Positions 53,084 to 62,712 of a DNA stretch of 64,000 nt are shown here, piece by piece. Positions within the stretch are counted from its first letter, which is position 1; the number at the start of each line of letters is the position of its first letter. The notes beneath the pieces are model-generated. The model had not been told where the DNA came from. It searched no databases and saw nothing but the letters and a program-made list of their open reading frames with translations. Source of the stretch: Cardinium endosymbiont cBtQ1 of Bemisia tabaci. GTDB taxonomy: Bacteria; Bacteroidota; Bacteroidia; Cytophagales; Amoebophilaceae. The stretch spans positions 496,001 through 560,000 of the forward strand of contig NZ_CBQZ010000001.1 of assembly GCF_000689375.1 (NCBI RefSeq), in the 5' to 3' direction. The position numbers and the translations under genes were made by a program.

Positions 53084-55894
53084 TTACATTTTTTGTTTTA
53101 AATAATGGGCGGTATGGTTGTCGTTTTGCTGGATCAATGCTTCGGGGCTACCGGTAAATACCACTTTACCGCCTTGCTGGCCTCCATCGGGGCCTAGGTC
53201 AATAAGCCAATCGGCGCTTTTGATGACATCGATATGGTGTTCAATGACAACTGCAGTATGGCCTTGGGCGATTAAGGCTTGAATCGCTTCCAATAATTGG
53301 GCTACGTCGTGCATATGGAGGCCAGTGGTGGGCTCGTCAAATATAAACAATAGGGGCTGATCGGTTAATTCTTTTTCTAGATAATAGGCCAATTTAAGCC
53401 GCTGCGCTTCTCCTCCACTTAGGGAACTAGAAGATTGCCCCAATTGGATATACCCCAACCCTACTTTTTGTAAAGCTTTTAATTTATGTGCAATTAGGGG
53501 TTGATCGGCAAAAAAAAGCAATGCTTCGTCTACGGTCATGGTGAGTACTTGGACAATGGTTTGGCCAGAATAGGTCACTTCAGCTATTTCAGCTTTAAAT
53601 CGACTGCCTTTGCAACGGCCACAGGGTAGGTAAATGTCTGCCATAAATTGCATGTCTATCTTTTCCTGGCCTTCCCCTCGACAGTCGGGACATTGCCCTT
53701 TTTCGGAGTTAAAAGAAAAATGGCCGGATTGATAGTGGCGGGAACGGGCGGTGGTGGTTTGGGCAAAAAGGTCTCGAATGGGGTCATAGAGGCCTAAATA
53801 GGTGGCGGGGTTGGAACGGGAGGATTTGCCCAATGGATTTTGGTGGACCAACTCTACGCCGTGAATGGCGGCTAGATCGCCTGCTAATAGGGTGGATGGA
53901 AGGGCGGACTGCACCAAAAAGGCTGGGGGCTTGGTGAGGTGTTGCACCAAAGCAGGATAAAGGACTTCTTTGATTAGGGTGGATTTACCTGACCCACTGA
54001 CGCCTGTGACGACGGTTAATACTGCTAGGGGAATGGTGACACTTACCTGCTGTAGGTTATGTAAGGTGGCGTTTTGGATATGTAGCGCATGGTGCCAGGT
54101 GCGTCTGCGACTGGGCAATGGAATGGCAGCGGTGCCATTGAGGTATTGTGCGGTATGGGTGGTGGCTTGCTGCAAGGCTGGAAAGGAACCTTGAAAAACC
54201 AATCTGCCTCCAGCGGAACCTGCTTGAGGGCCTATCTCAATAAGGGTATCAGCGGCACGCATGACCAATTCTTCATGCTCTACGACTACAACGGTGTTGC
54301 CTTGATTTTTTAAATTTAAGAGCAATGCGACCAACTGATCGGTATCGCGGGGATGGAGGCCAATGGTGGGTTCATCTAGAATGTAAATGGTGCCAAAAAG
54401 GGGACTGCCTAATGCAGTGGCCAATTTAATGCGTTGATGTTCTCCGCCAGATAGGGTGGCAATGGGTCTACTGAGGGTTAAATAGGTTAAGCCAACTTGG
54501 GCCATATAATGGAGCCTGTTTTTGATTTCTACTACGATTCTTTCGGCAATGGCTGCTTGGTGTGGGGTAAGGGATAATCGATCAAAAAAAGGGATTAAGT
54601 CGTGAATGGGCATCAATAATAGATCGACCATGGAATGGTTATCGATTTTAACATAATGGGCATCTGGGCGTAGACGGCTGCCTCGGCAGGCTAAACAGGT
54701 GGTTTTGCCGCGGTAACGGGATAGCAAAACGCGGTATTGTATTTTATCGGTTTGGGTCGCGCAAAAGTCAAAAAATCGATCAATACCTATAAAATCGCCC
54801 TGTCCTTGCCATAGCAGTTTTTGTTGGTCTGGGGTCAAGCGGCTATAAGGGAGGTCAATGGGAAAATGAAGGGCTTCATGGGTGGCCAAAAGGGGGGCCA
54901 ACCACTTACGCATAATGGGGCCACTCCAGGGGGAAATGGCTCCTTCTACTACGGAAAGAGCTGGGTTGGGTACCACTTTAGAGGGGTCTATGCCGATCAA
55001 CTGCCCGAGGCCTGAACAGCTTTTACAAGCGCCATGGGGGGTGTTAAAACTAAAAAAGGAAAGGGTAGGTAGGGTAAAAGTGATGCCGTCTAATTCAAAT
55101 CGATCTGAAAAAGATTTTTGCGCCCCTCCCATGAGCGCTACTACCAGATGGCCCATGCCTTCAAAAAAGGCGGTTTGAACAGAATCTGCTATTCTATAGG
55201 AATAGGTCTGATCGGTTTTGGTGACGATCAGACGGTCTACCAGGCCATAAATGGGTTGGTCTAAGGAGAGAAAAGTATTGCCTGCCAATAGCTCTTCTAT
55301 CCAAAAAAGGGCATTCCCTTGCACGACTCTGGTAAATCCTTTCCCTTGTTCGACTTTTAACTTTTGGACTAAGGTAACTTGGTCGGCTACTACTATGGGA
55401 TAGAGGATCCATACTTTGGTACCATCTGGCTGTTGTTGAATGTAGTCTACTACATTGGAAACGTTATCTTTTTTGACTGGTTCTCCACTGATGGGAGAAT
55501 AGGTTGTGCCGATACGGCCATAGAGTAAGCTAAGGTAATCACAAAGCTCTGTAAGGGTACCTACGGTAGAACGGGGATTTTTATTGGCCACATTTTGACG
55601 AATGGCAATAGCTGGAGAAAGGCCTTGAATGGCATCCACTGGAGGCTTTTCCATTTTACCTAGAAACTGGCGGGCATAGGCGCTGACGCTCTCTATGTAC
55701 ATACGCTGGGCTTCTACAAAAAGGGTATCTAAGACCAAAGAGGATTTACCAGAACCAGATAATCCTGTAACGACTACGAGCTGGTTGCGTGGAATGGCTA
55801 CATTTACTTTTTTGAGGTTATGTATGCTAGCGCCCTTTATAATAATAAAATCTTTGGGACTAAGCTGATCTAAGTCTAATGAATGGCAGTGCAT
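53084..55894 (-). CDS. uvrA: Excinuclease ABC subunit A
   Basis: DNA-damage recognition ATPase of nucleotide-excision repair, 936 residues, full length. Two ABC modules: Walker A GLSGSGKSSL (about 45) and GVSGSGKSTLI (about 640), signatures TLSGGEHQRIKLATALG and SLSGGEAQRLKLAYYL, Walker B ILDEPTIGLH and IFDEPTTGLHM, and zinc-finger cysteines (CKSCSGLG, CLACRGSRL, CPDCRGEG, CGRCKGSRF). UvrB and UvrC are not in the window. The gene is noticeably richer in G/C than its neighbours. Confidence 0.97.
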   Translation of the reverse strand: MHCHSLDLDQLSPKDFIIIKGASIHNLKKVNVAIPRNQLVVVTGLSGSGKSSLVLDTLFVEAQRMYIESVSAYARQFLGKMEKPPVDAIQGLSPAIAIRQNVANKNPRSTVGTLTELCDYLSLLYGRIGTTYSPISGEPVKKDNVSNVVDYIQQQPDGTKVWILYPIVVADQVTLVQKLKVEQGKGFTRVVQGNALFWIEELLAGNTFLSLDQPIYGLVDRLIVTKTDQTYSYRIADSVQTAFFEGMGHLVVALMGGAQKSFSDRFELDGITFTLPTLSFFSFNTPHGACKSCSGLGQLIGIDPSKVVPNPALSVVEGAISPWSGPIMRKWLAPLLATHEALHFPIDLPYSRLTPDQQKLLWQGQGDFIGIDRFFDFCATQTDKIQYRVLLSRYRGKTTCLACRGSRLRPDAHYVKIDNHSMVDLLLMPIHDLIPFFDRLSLTPHQAAIAERIVVEIKNRLHYMAQVGLTYLTLSRPIATLSGGEHQRIKLATALGSPLFGTIYILDEPTIGLHPRDTDQLVALLLNLKNQGNTVVVVEHEELVMRAADTLIEIGPQAGSAGGRLVFQGSFPALQQATTHTAQYLNGTAAIPLPSRRRTWHHALHIQNATLHNLQQVSVTIPLAVLTVVTGVSGSGKSTLIKEVLYPALVQHLTKPPAFLVQSALPSTLLAGDLAAIHGVELVHQNPLGKSSRSNPATYLGLYDPIRDLFAQTTTARSRHYQSGHFSFNSEKGQCPDCRGEGQEKIDMQFMADIYLPCGRCKGSRFKAEIAEVTYSGQTIVQVLTMTVDEALLFFADQPLIAHKLKALQKVGLGYIQLGQSSSSLSGGEAQRLKLAYYLEKELTDQPLLFIFDEPTTGLHMHDVAQLLEAIQALIAQGHTAVVIEHHIDVIKSADWLIDLGPDGGQQGGKVVFTGSPEALIQQNDNHTAHYLKQKM

Positions 55895-55998
55895 AAATGG
55901 TATATGGTATGGAATAGCCTCTAATCATAGAGGGAAACGATGGGGTGATGGCTATGGATAGGTCCCATTATATCTTTATTGGGGAAATAGCTGTAAAG

Positions 55999-56358
55999 CT
56001 ACTTTTTTAGCGCATCTCTTATTTCCCTCAAAAGCTTTTCGGTAGTGTCTACATTAGCAGTTTCCTCCGACTCTTTAAGGCCATAAAGCAGTTTTGCTAA
56101 GATAAAAACGACCAAACTAATGACGAAAAAGTTAAGCACCGCTGCGGCAAAATGGCCAATCTTAATACCGGGACCAATGACTATGGAGGACCAATGTTGA
56201 TCGGATTTGGCCAATAGTGGGTGGACCATAGGCATAAAAAGATCTTCTACTACTGCAGTAACCATCTTACCAAATGCACCGCCCATAATAACTCCTACCG
56301 AGAGGTCTATTACATTGCCTTTGAAGGCAAATTTTTTAAATTCTTCTATAAAAGACAT
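55999..56358 (-). CDS. mscL: Large-conductance mechanosensitive channel
   Basis: About 119 residues from the ATG at 56358 (MSFIEEFKKFAFKGN); upstream frame from a TTG is unlikely. Family pattern: FKGNVIDLSVGVIMGGAFGKMVTAVVEDLFMP (first pore helix), IKIGHFAAAVLNFFVISLVVFIL (second helix), and a short cytoplasmic helix. Releases solutes at osmotic downshock. Confidence 0.94.
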   Translation of the reverse strand: MSFIEEFKKFAFKGNVIDLSVGVIMGGAFGKMVTAVVEDLFMPMVHPLLAKSDQHWSSIVIGPGIKIGHFAAAVLNFFVISLVVFILAKLLYGLKESEETANVDTTEKLLREIRDALKK

Positions 56359-56478
56359 AATTAGATTGGATAGATCATTGGATGATACCAAAAGCTACTT
56401 TAAATATAATGGTATGGCCGGATAGATACAATAGTATGGTCTTGCTAGTCAATGGATAGGGGCTATTCTGTTTTATGG

Positions 56479-58956
56479 CTATGGCGTTGCTTTATTGTTA
56501 TAAAACGTTATAAGCTCCATGAGTACGTTGGCTGCTTCATCTACTGCTATTTTATCAGCAGTGGGATCAATTTTTAATTCTATCCATGGCTTATAGGCCT
56601 GCTCGAACTTTTCCATATCCTCAAAATCCAACCACAAAATATTGGTAAGTATATGGGCAGGTCCTTCTATGATAACCATTTCTTCTATGGCATGTCTAAA
56701 TACAGATTGCTGAAACCTAGCTGGCCAGGCAGGAAAAACCATGGTCATGGTAAATGAATAAGGGTCTTCTTCCGTAGTTAATGTATCTGCATTCCTAAGC
56801 AAAATATGTTCTATTAAGTGAAATCCTTCACATGCTTCATTCAAGGATCTAAACAATGCTAAGCTTTGTTGTACCATCGCTTCTGCTTGCTCAACCTCCA
56901 TAATGGGCTTGGCACCGGTGATGAGCTCAATGGTTTGCGTTTTTGCTTTGTCTACATAAAGTAGAATGGTATAGACCCCATTGGCTTTTCTAACCATGTT
57001 GTAATATTTTTCATCAATGGCATAGGACATGACTAAGGATTGTATGTTTTCATATTTCCCTCTAAACATCAACATCTCATCGTTTTCTTTCTGCGAATGG
57101 TTGCCCAAGAAAAGATCTAAAGTATGCTGCATAGCCCTTTTTTCTAAGTACATATGCTGCTTAACCACTTGATGAAAAAGACGTTTTTCTAAACTTTTAA
57201 TGCCTAAATTGCGGTAGATGCGTCGCTTAAAACCAGATGGTATATAATCAACCCAGCTGTTGACGGCATTGGCTGTTATATGGGCAGCTCGGTTTCTGTC
57301 TCTACTGATGGCAATGTAATCTTTTAGAAAAAGTGCTTTATGGGCATTCAACGCATCCAATTGTTTTGCTTCATTTTTAGGATAGTGGGAAAGTGAGTAG
57401 AGGGTAAAGCGTTCTGCAAAATAAGCCAATAAATGGTCTAACATCCTTGATCGCTTGTCTACGCTTCGAATATCGCTTTCTAATGTACTATTTATGTAGG
57501 CACAATAGGCTCTTTCATCAGCTTCTATTTGATCTTCAACAGAGGGAGATGCTACTGTATCTTTTATATCTAGATACTTTCTTTGTACTACAAAATCAAG
57601 GTCATTACCTGGATCAGTTGCTTTAGTAGGCTGTTTGATAATGGTGTGCATACGAGGCACCTCCAAGGGTAATCTGCTATTGGGCTTATTATAATGCTCG
57701 CTATAGATGGCCATAGTGTGCTTGACATTGGACAACTGAACCAAATAATTGGCAAAAAGTTGGTCAAAAAACATCAAAAAACCTTTTAATTGTTTTGCTT
57801 TAGCTTGGTTTTCAATTGTTTCAGATGGACTACACCCTTCGTGGCCTACATTATAGAGTAAGGGAAAATCTTGCTGTATGGAAACATGGTCTTCTAAATA
57901 CCTATAGTTTCCTTCTAGCACAAAAACGTCCTCTTCTTGTACATAGACTTTCGTTAAAGTACCTCTTCCTTTCATATTCTCAAGTATATCAATGACTTTT
58001 CCCCAATTCGTTGTCAAGGGTAGGCCATTATAATGGAGGATAATTTCACTGTGTGGAAGGTCAAGTACTAAAGATCGATCTAGTAAGATGGGTATGGTAA
58101 TGCTGCCTGTTCTTCCATCTTTTTCATGAATAAAAAGCTCAAAGTTTAATACGTTTTTAATATTAACTATTTTAGTGGCTTGTTCTAAGAGTTCAACTGC
58201 ATAAATTATAGACCTACTTTTCAGGTAAATTAACTCTTCTTGATCTATAAAACCTTGGTTGAGCAATGGCCCTGTAAAGATTTGATCTATGGTTCTGCCT
58301 TTATCTAGCAATTGGCTGATGCTGTAAAAAGGAACACAGGGGGACAAAAATTCTTGAAAAGCAAATAATATTTGGGCAATCATTGTTTCGCCCTCTTCAT
58401 ACCCCAAGCAATGGGCTACTTCAAAGGTTGCTTTAACGCTAATAGGCAGTGTTTCCATCGCCTGAATAAGAAAGAAATCTTCACATAGATTTCTTTGGGG
58501 ATATAATCTTTGCTGAATGACCTGCAACACTTCTTGTTCTTGTGGGGTGTGACGAATGCGTTCTTCAACATTTACAAAAATCTTATACCCCCCTTTGATT
58601 TCTTTTGGTCCATCACTTAAAAAGATGTCTGCATTTTTTACGCCTGGCACATCTAGCACAATTTTTAAAAAGTCCCACTGGGTAAGTGGATTACAAGGAA
58701 GTATTTCTTCAGCTTTGTAAAATGGTTGTTCATGGGTATGGGCTACTGTATCAGGATCTTTGGCCCATATGTCTTCTATATAGAAGTTGGTCCTATATTG
58801 TAGATCCATAATGGCAAAGGACAATACTTCTAAAATGGTGATCCCAGGGTCATGGTCTCCATAGTCTGTCCATTTCTTCCCTGCTAACTGTTGTATATAG
58901 GCAATGCCTTGCTCCTTTAAAAAAGGATAATCAATGTCTTCTGGACTATTTTCCAT
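56479..58956 (-). CDS. Contractile injection system baseplate protein, Afp11-like
   Basis: 825 residues. The N-terminus WTDYGDHDPGITILEVLSFAIMDLQYRTNFYIEDIW is a strong match to the Afp11/Pvc11-type baseplate component (gpJ-like role, cell-puncturing baseplate wedge) of extracellular or Afp-derived contractile injection systems. The middle and C-terminal parts, including a region with LMFFDQLFANYLVQLSNVKHTM, also fit. Last of a four-gene set VgrG-PAAR-gp25-Afp11 on the same strand. In Amoebophilus-type symbionts such systems are membrane-anchored and host-directed. Confidence 0.8.
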   Translation of the reverse strand: MENSPEDIDYPFLKEQGIAYIQQLAGKKWTDYGDHDPGITILEVLSFAIMDLQYRTNFYIEDIWAKDPDTVAHTHEQPFYKAEEILPCNPLTQWDFLKIVLDVPGVKNADIFLSDGPKEIKGGYKIFVNVEERIRHTPQEQEVLQVIQQRLYPQRNLCEDFFLIQAMETLPISVKATFEVAHCLGYEEGETMIAQILFAFQEFLSPCVPFYSISQLLDKGRTIDQIFTGPLLNQGFIDQEELIYLKSRSIIYAVELLEQATKIVNIKNVLNFELFIHEKDGRTGSITIPILLDRSLVLDLPHSEIILHYNGLPLTTNWGKVIDILENMKGRGTLTKVYVQEEDVFVLEGNYRYLEDHVSIQQDFPLLYNVGHEGCSPSETIENQAKAKQLKGFLMFFDQLFANYLVQLSNVKHTMAIYSEHYNKPNSRLPLEVPRMHTIIKQPTKATDPGNDLDFVVQRKYLDIKDTVASPSVEDQIEADERAYCAYINSTLESDIRSVDKRSRMLDHLLAYFAERFTLYSLSHYPKNEAKQLDALNAHKALFLKDYIAISRDRNRAAHITANAVNSWVDYIPSGFKRRIYRNLGIKSLEKRLFHQVVKQHMYLEKRAMQHTLDLFLGNHSQKENDEMLMFRGKYENIQSLVMSYAIDEKYYNMVRKANGVYTILLYVDKAKTQTIELITGAKPIMEVEQAEAMVQQSLALFRSLNEACEGFHLIEHILLRNADTLTTEEDPYSFTMTMVFPAWPARFQQSVFRHAIEEMVIIEGPAHILTNILWLDFEDMEKFEQAYKPWIELKIDPTADKIAVDEAANVLMELITFYNNKATP

Positions 58957-59049
58957 AGTACGTCTATAAATAATGCTGATTTTAAAATTGTAGTGAATAA
59001 AGTAGCGCTAGCAGAACAACTATATAAAGGCTGCTTGTTGGGCAAGATA

Positions 59050-59454
59050 TTATCTATTAAATACAGGATGATAGCCATATTGGATGGTTGCTTCTATATT
59101 TAAGTGCTTAACTTTATAGTTTACCTGAATATCAATTGTTCCTTCCTCTTCATTGGAGCTGGTCAATTTAATATCAAGGACCTCTACCCTGGGTTCATGT
59201 TCTGTAATGGTTTGCTTGATATTGTTTACCATAAAGGTTTCCAAGTTGAGGTTCAATTGTTGAAAAGCAAGTGGGGTCAGGTCACAACCATATTTATGTT
59301 CCACTATGCGCTCACCTACCCTAGTCCGCATTAAGATGATTAAACTCTCTTTGATATCATGTAGCCCGTTTACCATTTCTACGGTACTGCTATGATGGTT
59401 AAAACAAGGTGGGAACTTCCACCCTATCCCCAAAAAATTATGCTCATTTTCCAT
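59050..59454 (-). CDS. Baseplate wedge protein, gp25-like (Afp9 type)
   Basis: 134 residues from the ATG at 59454 (MENEHNFLGIGWKFPP), with an AAAAGGA ribosome-binding site just upstream. The open frame reaches a TTG at 59493, but that would overlap the PAAR gene and lacks support. gp25 pattern: GIGWKFPP, VNGLHDIKESLIILMRTRVGERI-EHKYGCDLTPL, NNIKQTITEHEPRVEVLDI, I-VNYKV. Forms the inner baseplate ring that nucleates sheath assembly. Confidence 0.9.
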   Translation of the reverse strand: MENEHNFLGIGWKFPPCFNHHSSTVEMVNGLHDIKESLIILMRTRVGERIVEHKYGCDLTPLAFQQLNLNLETFMVNNIKQTITEHEPRVEVLDIKLTSSNEEEGTIDIQVNYKVKHLNIEATIQYGYHPVFNR

Positions 59455-59482
59455 ACATTCCTTTTTTATCGATTGGTATATT

Positions 59483-59791
59483 TTATCCACCAATTATTAC
59501 AGTAGGGCATCCTTTTAATATGGTTCCACCCATACCTGTTGTATCGCCTAAGCGTGCAGCAGGTTTACTACCTATTAAAACCGTTAAAGAGCCCCTCACA
59601 ATGGTATCGGGATGGGGCGGTGGACCATTACAAAGCAGGGTATCTCCCATTCTTGCTGCAGGGAGTTTGCCTATTAAAACCGTTGGACAACCCAATACAA
59701 CCATTCCTCCAGTGACATGGGGAACAGGGGGAACGCCTGGTGTGACCATAGGACATATATGCTTATTTAATAATACAGCTGCAGGTGGCAT
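59483..59791 (-). CDS. PAAR-type spike tip protein
   Basis: 102 residues with repeated PAAR-like units: CPMVTPGVPPVPHVTGGMVVLGCPTVLIGKLPAARMGD, then LLCNGPPPHPDTIVRGSLTVLIGSKPAARLGDTTGMGGTILKGCPTVIIGG. Conserved His and Cys could bind zinc at the tip. PAAR proteins cap the VgrG spike and often carry or recruit effectors; no extension is fused here. Lies between the VgrG and gp25 genes. Confidence 0.92.
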   Translation of the reverse strand: MPPAAVLLNKHICPMVTPGVPPVPHVTGGMVVLGCPTVLIGKLPAARMGDTLLCNGPPPHPDTIVRGSLTVLIGSKPAARLGDTTGMGGTILKGCPTVIIGG

Positions 59792-59838
59792 AGTGTGCTA
59801 ATTAGTGTAATATGTAAAAAATCTACAAAATAATTTTA

Positions 59839-61629
59839 TCAATTGATCAGTACAGTTGTACCTTTTATAATGGTGGCCATACCAGATTTTACTTCGGTAC
59901 TGGCATTGCCACTTAGGGTAGCTTTCATGGAAGCTTGTGCATTGATGTTCATGCTCTTCAGGTTTACATTTTGCATGCCGCTTAGAACGATGTCTTTTCC
60001 GGCTTGTATGGTGATACTGCCCCTTCCATTTAAATGAATATCTTTACTGCTGGTTAGGTTGATCCCCGTATTGCTTAAAACAACTTTATTGCCATTTTGG
60101 TCTACTATTTCAATACTTTTTTGCTTATCTGATAGCTGAATAAGCCCTTTTTTAGCTGTTTTAATGATGATTTCAGGACCTTCTTTATCATCATGAAAAG
60201 TAAATTCTAATTTTTCTCTAGAAACAAAAGATTTAAAAGTATTTTTAGGATCAACGGTTTTAGGTGATGGGTGTTTGTTGCTATGAAGGGAACCTAAAAT
60301 AATAGGGAATCGAATATCGTCATTTACGAAACCTACTACTACCTCATCCTCCAATTCTGGAATAAAAAAAGCACCTGATGCTTGGGTGGCATAAAACGAG
60401 GCCAAACGACACCAAATGCCCTCTTTGGGTTTGTCTTGTACCAACGGTAGATGTACTAAAATCCGATCATGTTTTTGAGGATCTTGTGTAATTTGTTTGA
60501 CTACACCCAATTGTAGACCATGCATAGGGGGCATCATGCCCGCTGCTGGCAGTGGACCAATGTCATGGTATTTGTGCATGTAGCGCTGTGCATCTAGCCC
60601 TAAGGTCAATGTGGTTTGCCAATTTCCATTGGATATAATATGCTGGATACCGGATATATAGCCATCTCCTGCAAAGTGGGTTGCCCCTTTTTCAATGGTG
60701 ATCATTCGATCATGACGCAATGCACCATTACCTGAAACGGTAAGGTTGCCTTTTATTTTAGCTATTCTACTTCGGCTGAGCAAACCCGTTGCCAACGTTT
60801 TGATCTCTAAAGGATCTAATATACCACTATGGGATATCGCAACGCTACCTGTTTGGGTAGCAGCGGTTAATTTTTTATAGGAGATACTACCCATAGACTG
60901 TTCGCCTGGATCAGTTGCTTTTTCAGAAACTTTACTGTGCTTGGTACTGTCCCAAGCGTGGGCCGTAGCAGCTGACCATGGATCTTTTGCGTCTATTTCT
61001 GCATCAAAATCAATAAAATCAACGCCATAGGTATAGGTAAAGGCACCTTTACCAGTTGCTTTTGGTTTTTTGATGGAAACTACGCCATCATTTACCACAA
61101 CAACTTGTCCATTGGCTTCGGCGCGAATATTTAAAAAGTCCCAATCGGATATTTCGTGTTGTGAAATATTTTCATGTACAATAGGAGTGGCTTCGATCTT
61201 ATGGCTTAAGCCGCTATATCCATTCAAGATCTTTTTAAAAAGGTCGCTATCTTTTATTTTTACAAAATGCATTGTCTTGGGTGCAAGGGTAGCCTTATAG
61301 GCAACATCTCTACAGGTTACGGTCAATGTAGATAATCCGGTTGACCTAGATTGGATGGCCAATTTAGCTACTACACCTTCAAATAGTTGGGCTAACCCAT
61401 CGTCATAACCAGCTTGTATAACAACAGTGGCACCAATGGTAAAAGTTTTATCATTGGCTATAGAAAAAGTTTGCGATTGAATGCTACCATCATGCAAAAC
61501 TATTTTTGCATAAGGAATTTTATTGATCCTTTTATCCACTATTATGGATTGTATAGGGTAGCTTGTATCTAGGGTTTTACTGCCTATTTTTATAGCGTAC
61601 TTAATAAAATCACCTGATATAGAAGCCAT
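59839..61629 (-). CDS. VgrG-like spike protein (Afp8 type)
   Basis: About 596 residues from the ATG at 61629 (MASISGDFIKYAIKIG). Three regions: gp27-like hub (about 1-370, SIIVDKRINKIPYAKIVLHDGS, SDWDFLNIRAEANGQVVVV), gp5-type OB fold (about 375-470, LGVVKQITQDPQKHDRILVHLP, WCRLASFYATQASGAFFIPELEDEVVVGFVNDD, ILGSLH) and a beta-helical needle (about 500-596) made of repeated NGNKVVLSNTGINLTSSKDIHLNGRGS-like units. First gene of the baseplate block. The 61630-61924 stretch upstream must hold its promoter; nothing else is clear there. Confidence 0.93.
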   Translation of the reverse strand: MASISGDFIKYAIKIGSKTLDTSYPIQSIIVDKRINKIPYAKIVLHDGSIQSQTFSIANDKTFTIGATVVIQAGYDDGLAQLFEGVVAKLAIQSRSTGLSTLTVTCRDVAYKATLAPKTMHFVKIKDSDLFKKILNGYSGLSHKIEATPIVHENISQHEISDWDFLNIRAEANGQVVVVNDGVVSIKKPKATGKGAFTYTYGVDFIDFDAEIDAKDPWSAATAHAWDSTKHSKVSEKATDPGEQSMGSISYKKLTAATQTGSVAISHSGILDPLEIKTLATGLLSRSRIAKIKGNLTVSGNGALRHDRMITIEKGATHFAGDGYISGIQHIISNGNWQTTLTLGLDAQRYMHKYHDIGPLPAAGMMPPMHGLQLGVVKQITQDPQKHDRILVHLPLVQDKPKEGIWCRLASFYATQASGAFFIPELEDEVVVGFVNDDIRFPIILGSLHSNKHPSPKTVDPKNTFKSFVSREKLEFTFHDDKEGPEIIIKTAKKGLIQLSDKQKSIEIVDQNGNKVVLSNTGINLTSSKDIHLNGRGSITIQAGKDIVLSGMQNVNLKSMNINAQASMKATLSGNASTEVKSGMATIIKGTTVLIN

Positions 61630-61924
61630 AGAGATAAAAAAATAAAGCAAAAAAAAGATGGTTGTGCAAGCGGCCTATGTAGGTAAAAATATATGCTTAG
61701 CACAGTAAGTTATTAGGTACCAACTACTCCCCTAACCTTTTATAGGTTAATTTGCTTACCAATCAGAGGAGTAAGCTCAAATAGTAGAACAAATAGCCGC
61801 TATTGGATGCATCCATTTAATATGAACCTTTTAATCATGCATAAGTAATAAAGTAAATAACGGGAGCATTTCCAAAAAAATAGACTATAAAGATGATTTT
61901 GACATTAAGGACCAGCAGGAGCGA

Positions 61925-62119
61925 ATGAACAGAAAATTACGGTTTCGACTTAAGCCACGGATTTATTATCTAGGGCTGAATAAGTTTCCATATTTTGAAA
62001 CTAGATGCGTCTACTTGTCTGAAAAAACAGCGTTTGTTGAGATAAAGAAAACAATCGATAAAGGAATCAATTATTTGTATAATGAGACCGTTGCAATAGA
62101 TAGTTATTGTAATTTTTGA
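61925..62119 (+). CDS. Small hypothetical protein, possible remnant
   Basis: 64 residues from ATG 61925 (MNRKLRFRLKPRIYYLGLNKF...), but the same frame is open back to about 61840, so this may be the tail of something longer whose start is lost. Not similar to the neighbouring transposases. Coding status uncertain. Confidence 0.3.
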   Translation: MNRKLRFRLKPRIYYLGLNKFPYFETRCVYLSEKTAFVEIKKTIDKGINYLYNETVAIDSYCNF

Positions 62120-62226
62120 TAAGTTTCTAGTGTTATTTTTTGTGGTTTTTATGGTTAAGGATGCATAAAAATCATTATTTATTGATTTTCAAGTTAATAT
62201 TTGTATATTTTAGATATACCATCCCC

Positions 62227-62712
62227 CTAAAAACCCTTTAAAATGATATTTGGAGCTCTATATAAATTATAGGCTATAGATTCCATAACATGTTGCTTAT
62301 GGGTTTTATCAAGGCCTATATAACGAGCTCCTGCACTACGGAACCAACGCTTAATACTACCAAATACCCGCTCTACTTTATAGCGCGTCTTGGATACCAA
62401 TTTATTGAAACGTTTAGCAGTAGGTGATAAGGGATGGTTTTTAGTAGCTTTCTTTTGAATAGCTGATTTTAAGCTTTTTTTCTTTAATAAAGTTTCGTTA
62501 GGTAACCCGATATAGCCTTTATCTCCATAGAGCCTGCTGCCTGCTTTTAAGGATACTTTATCCAATAATATGGGTAAATGGGCACCATCATGATTAGATG
62601 CCTTTGTGGTACTGACTGCCAGCACTAAACCTTCTTTACTTTCTACAAGGACATGGCGTTTATAGCCATAGTAAAGATCATGACCTTTTTTGGTCCAACT
62701 AGCTTCTTGATC
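62227..62712 (-). pseudogene. IS5-family transposase, truncated at its N-terminus by an IS6-type element
   Basis: C-terminal two-thirds of an IS5-type transposase: TDQEASWTKKGHDLYYGYKRHVLV, then SLKAGSRLYGDKGYIG, and RTRYKVERVFGSIKRWF-type DDE motif (here SKTRYKVERVFGSIKRWF), ending ILKGF at 62227. The reading stops abruptly at 62712, exactly at the inverted repeat of the neighbouring IS6-type element. A sequence TACCATCCCCCTAAAAACCC at 62217-62236 may be this element's outer end. Confidence 0.85.

Noticed and set aside
53970-55178. Plus-strand ORFs across uvrA
   Set aside because: Same reason: shadows of intact uvrA, no recognisable domains.
59409-59801. Plus-strand ORF of 130 codons opposite PAAR and gp25
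   Set aside because: Repeated P/V/G-rich translation is the antisense image of PAAR repeats.
56479-61629. Ordinary prophage
   Set aside because: Only baseplate/spike genes of Afp type; no integrase, capsid, portal, terminase or lysis genes.
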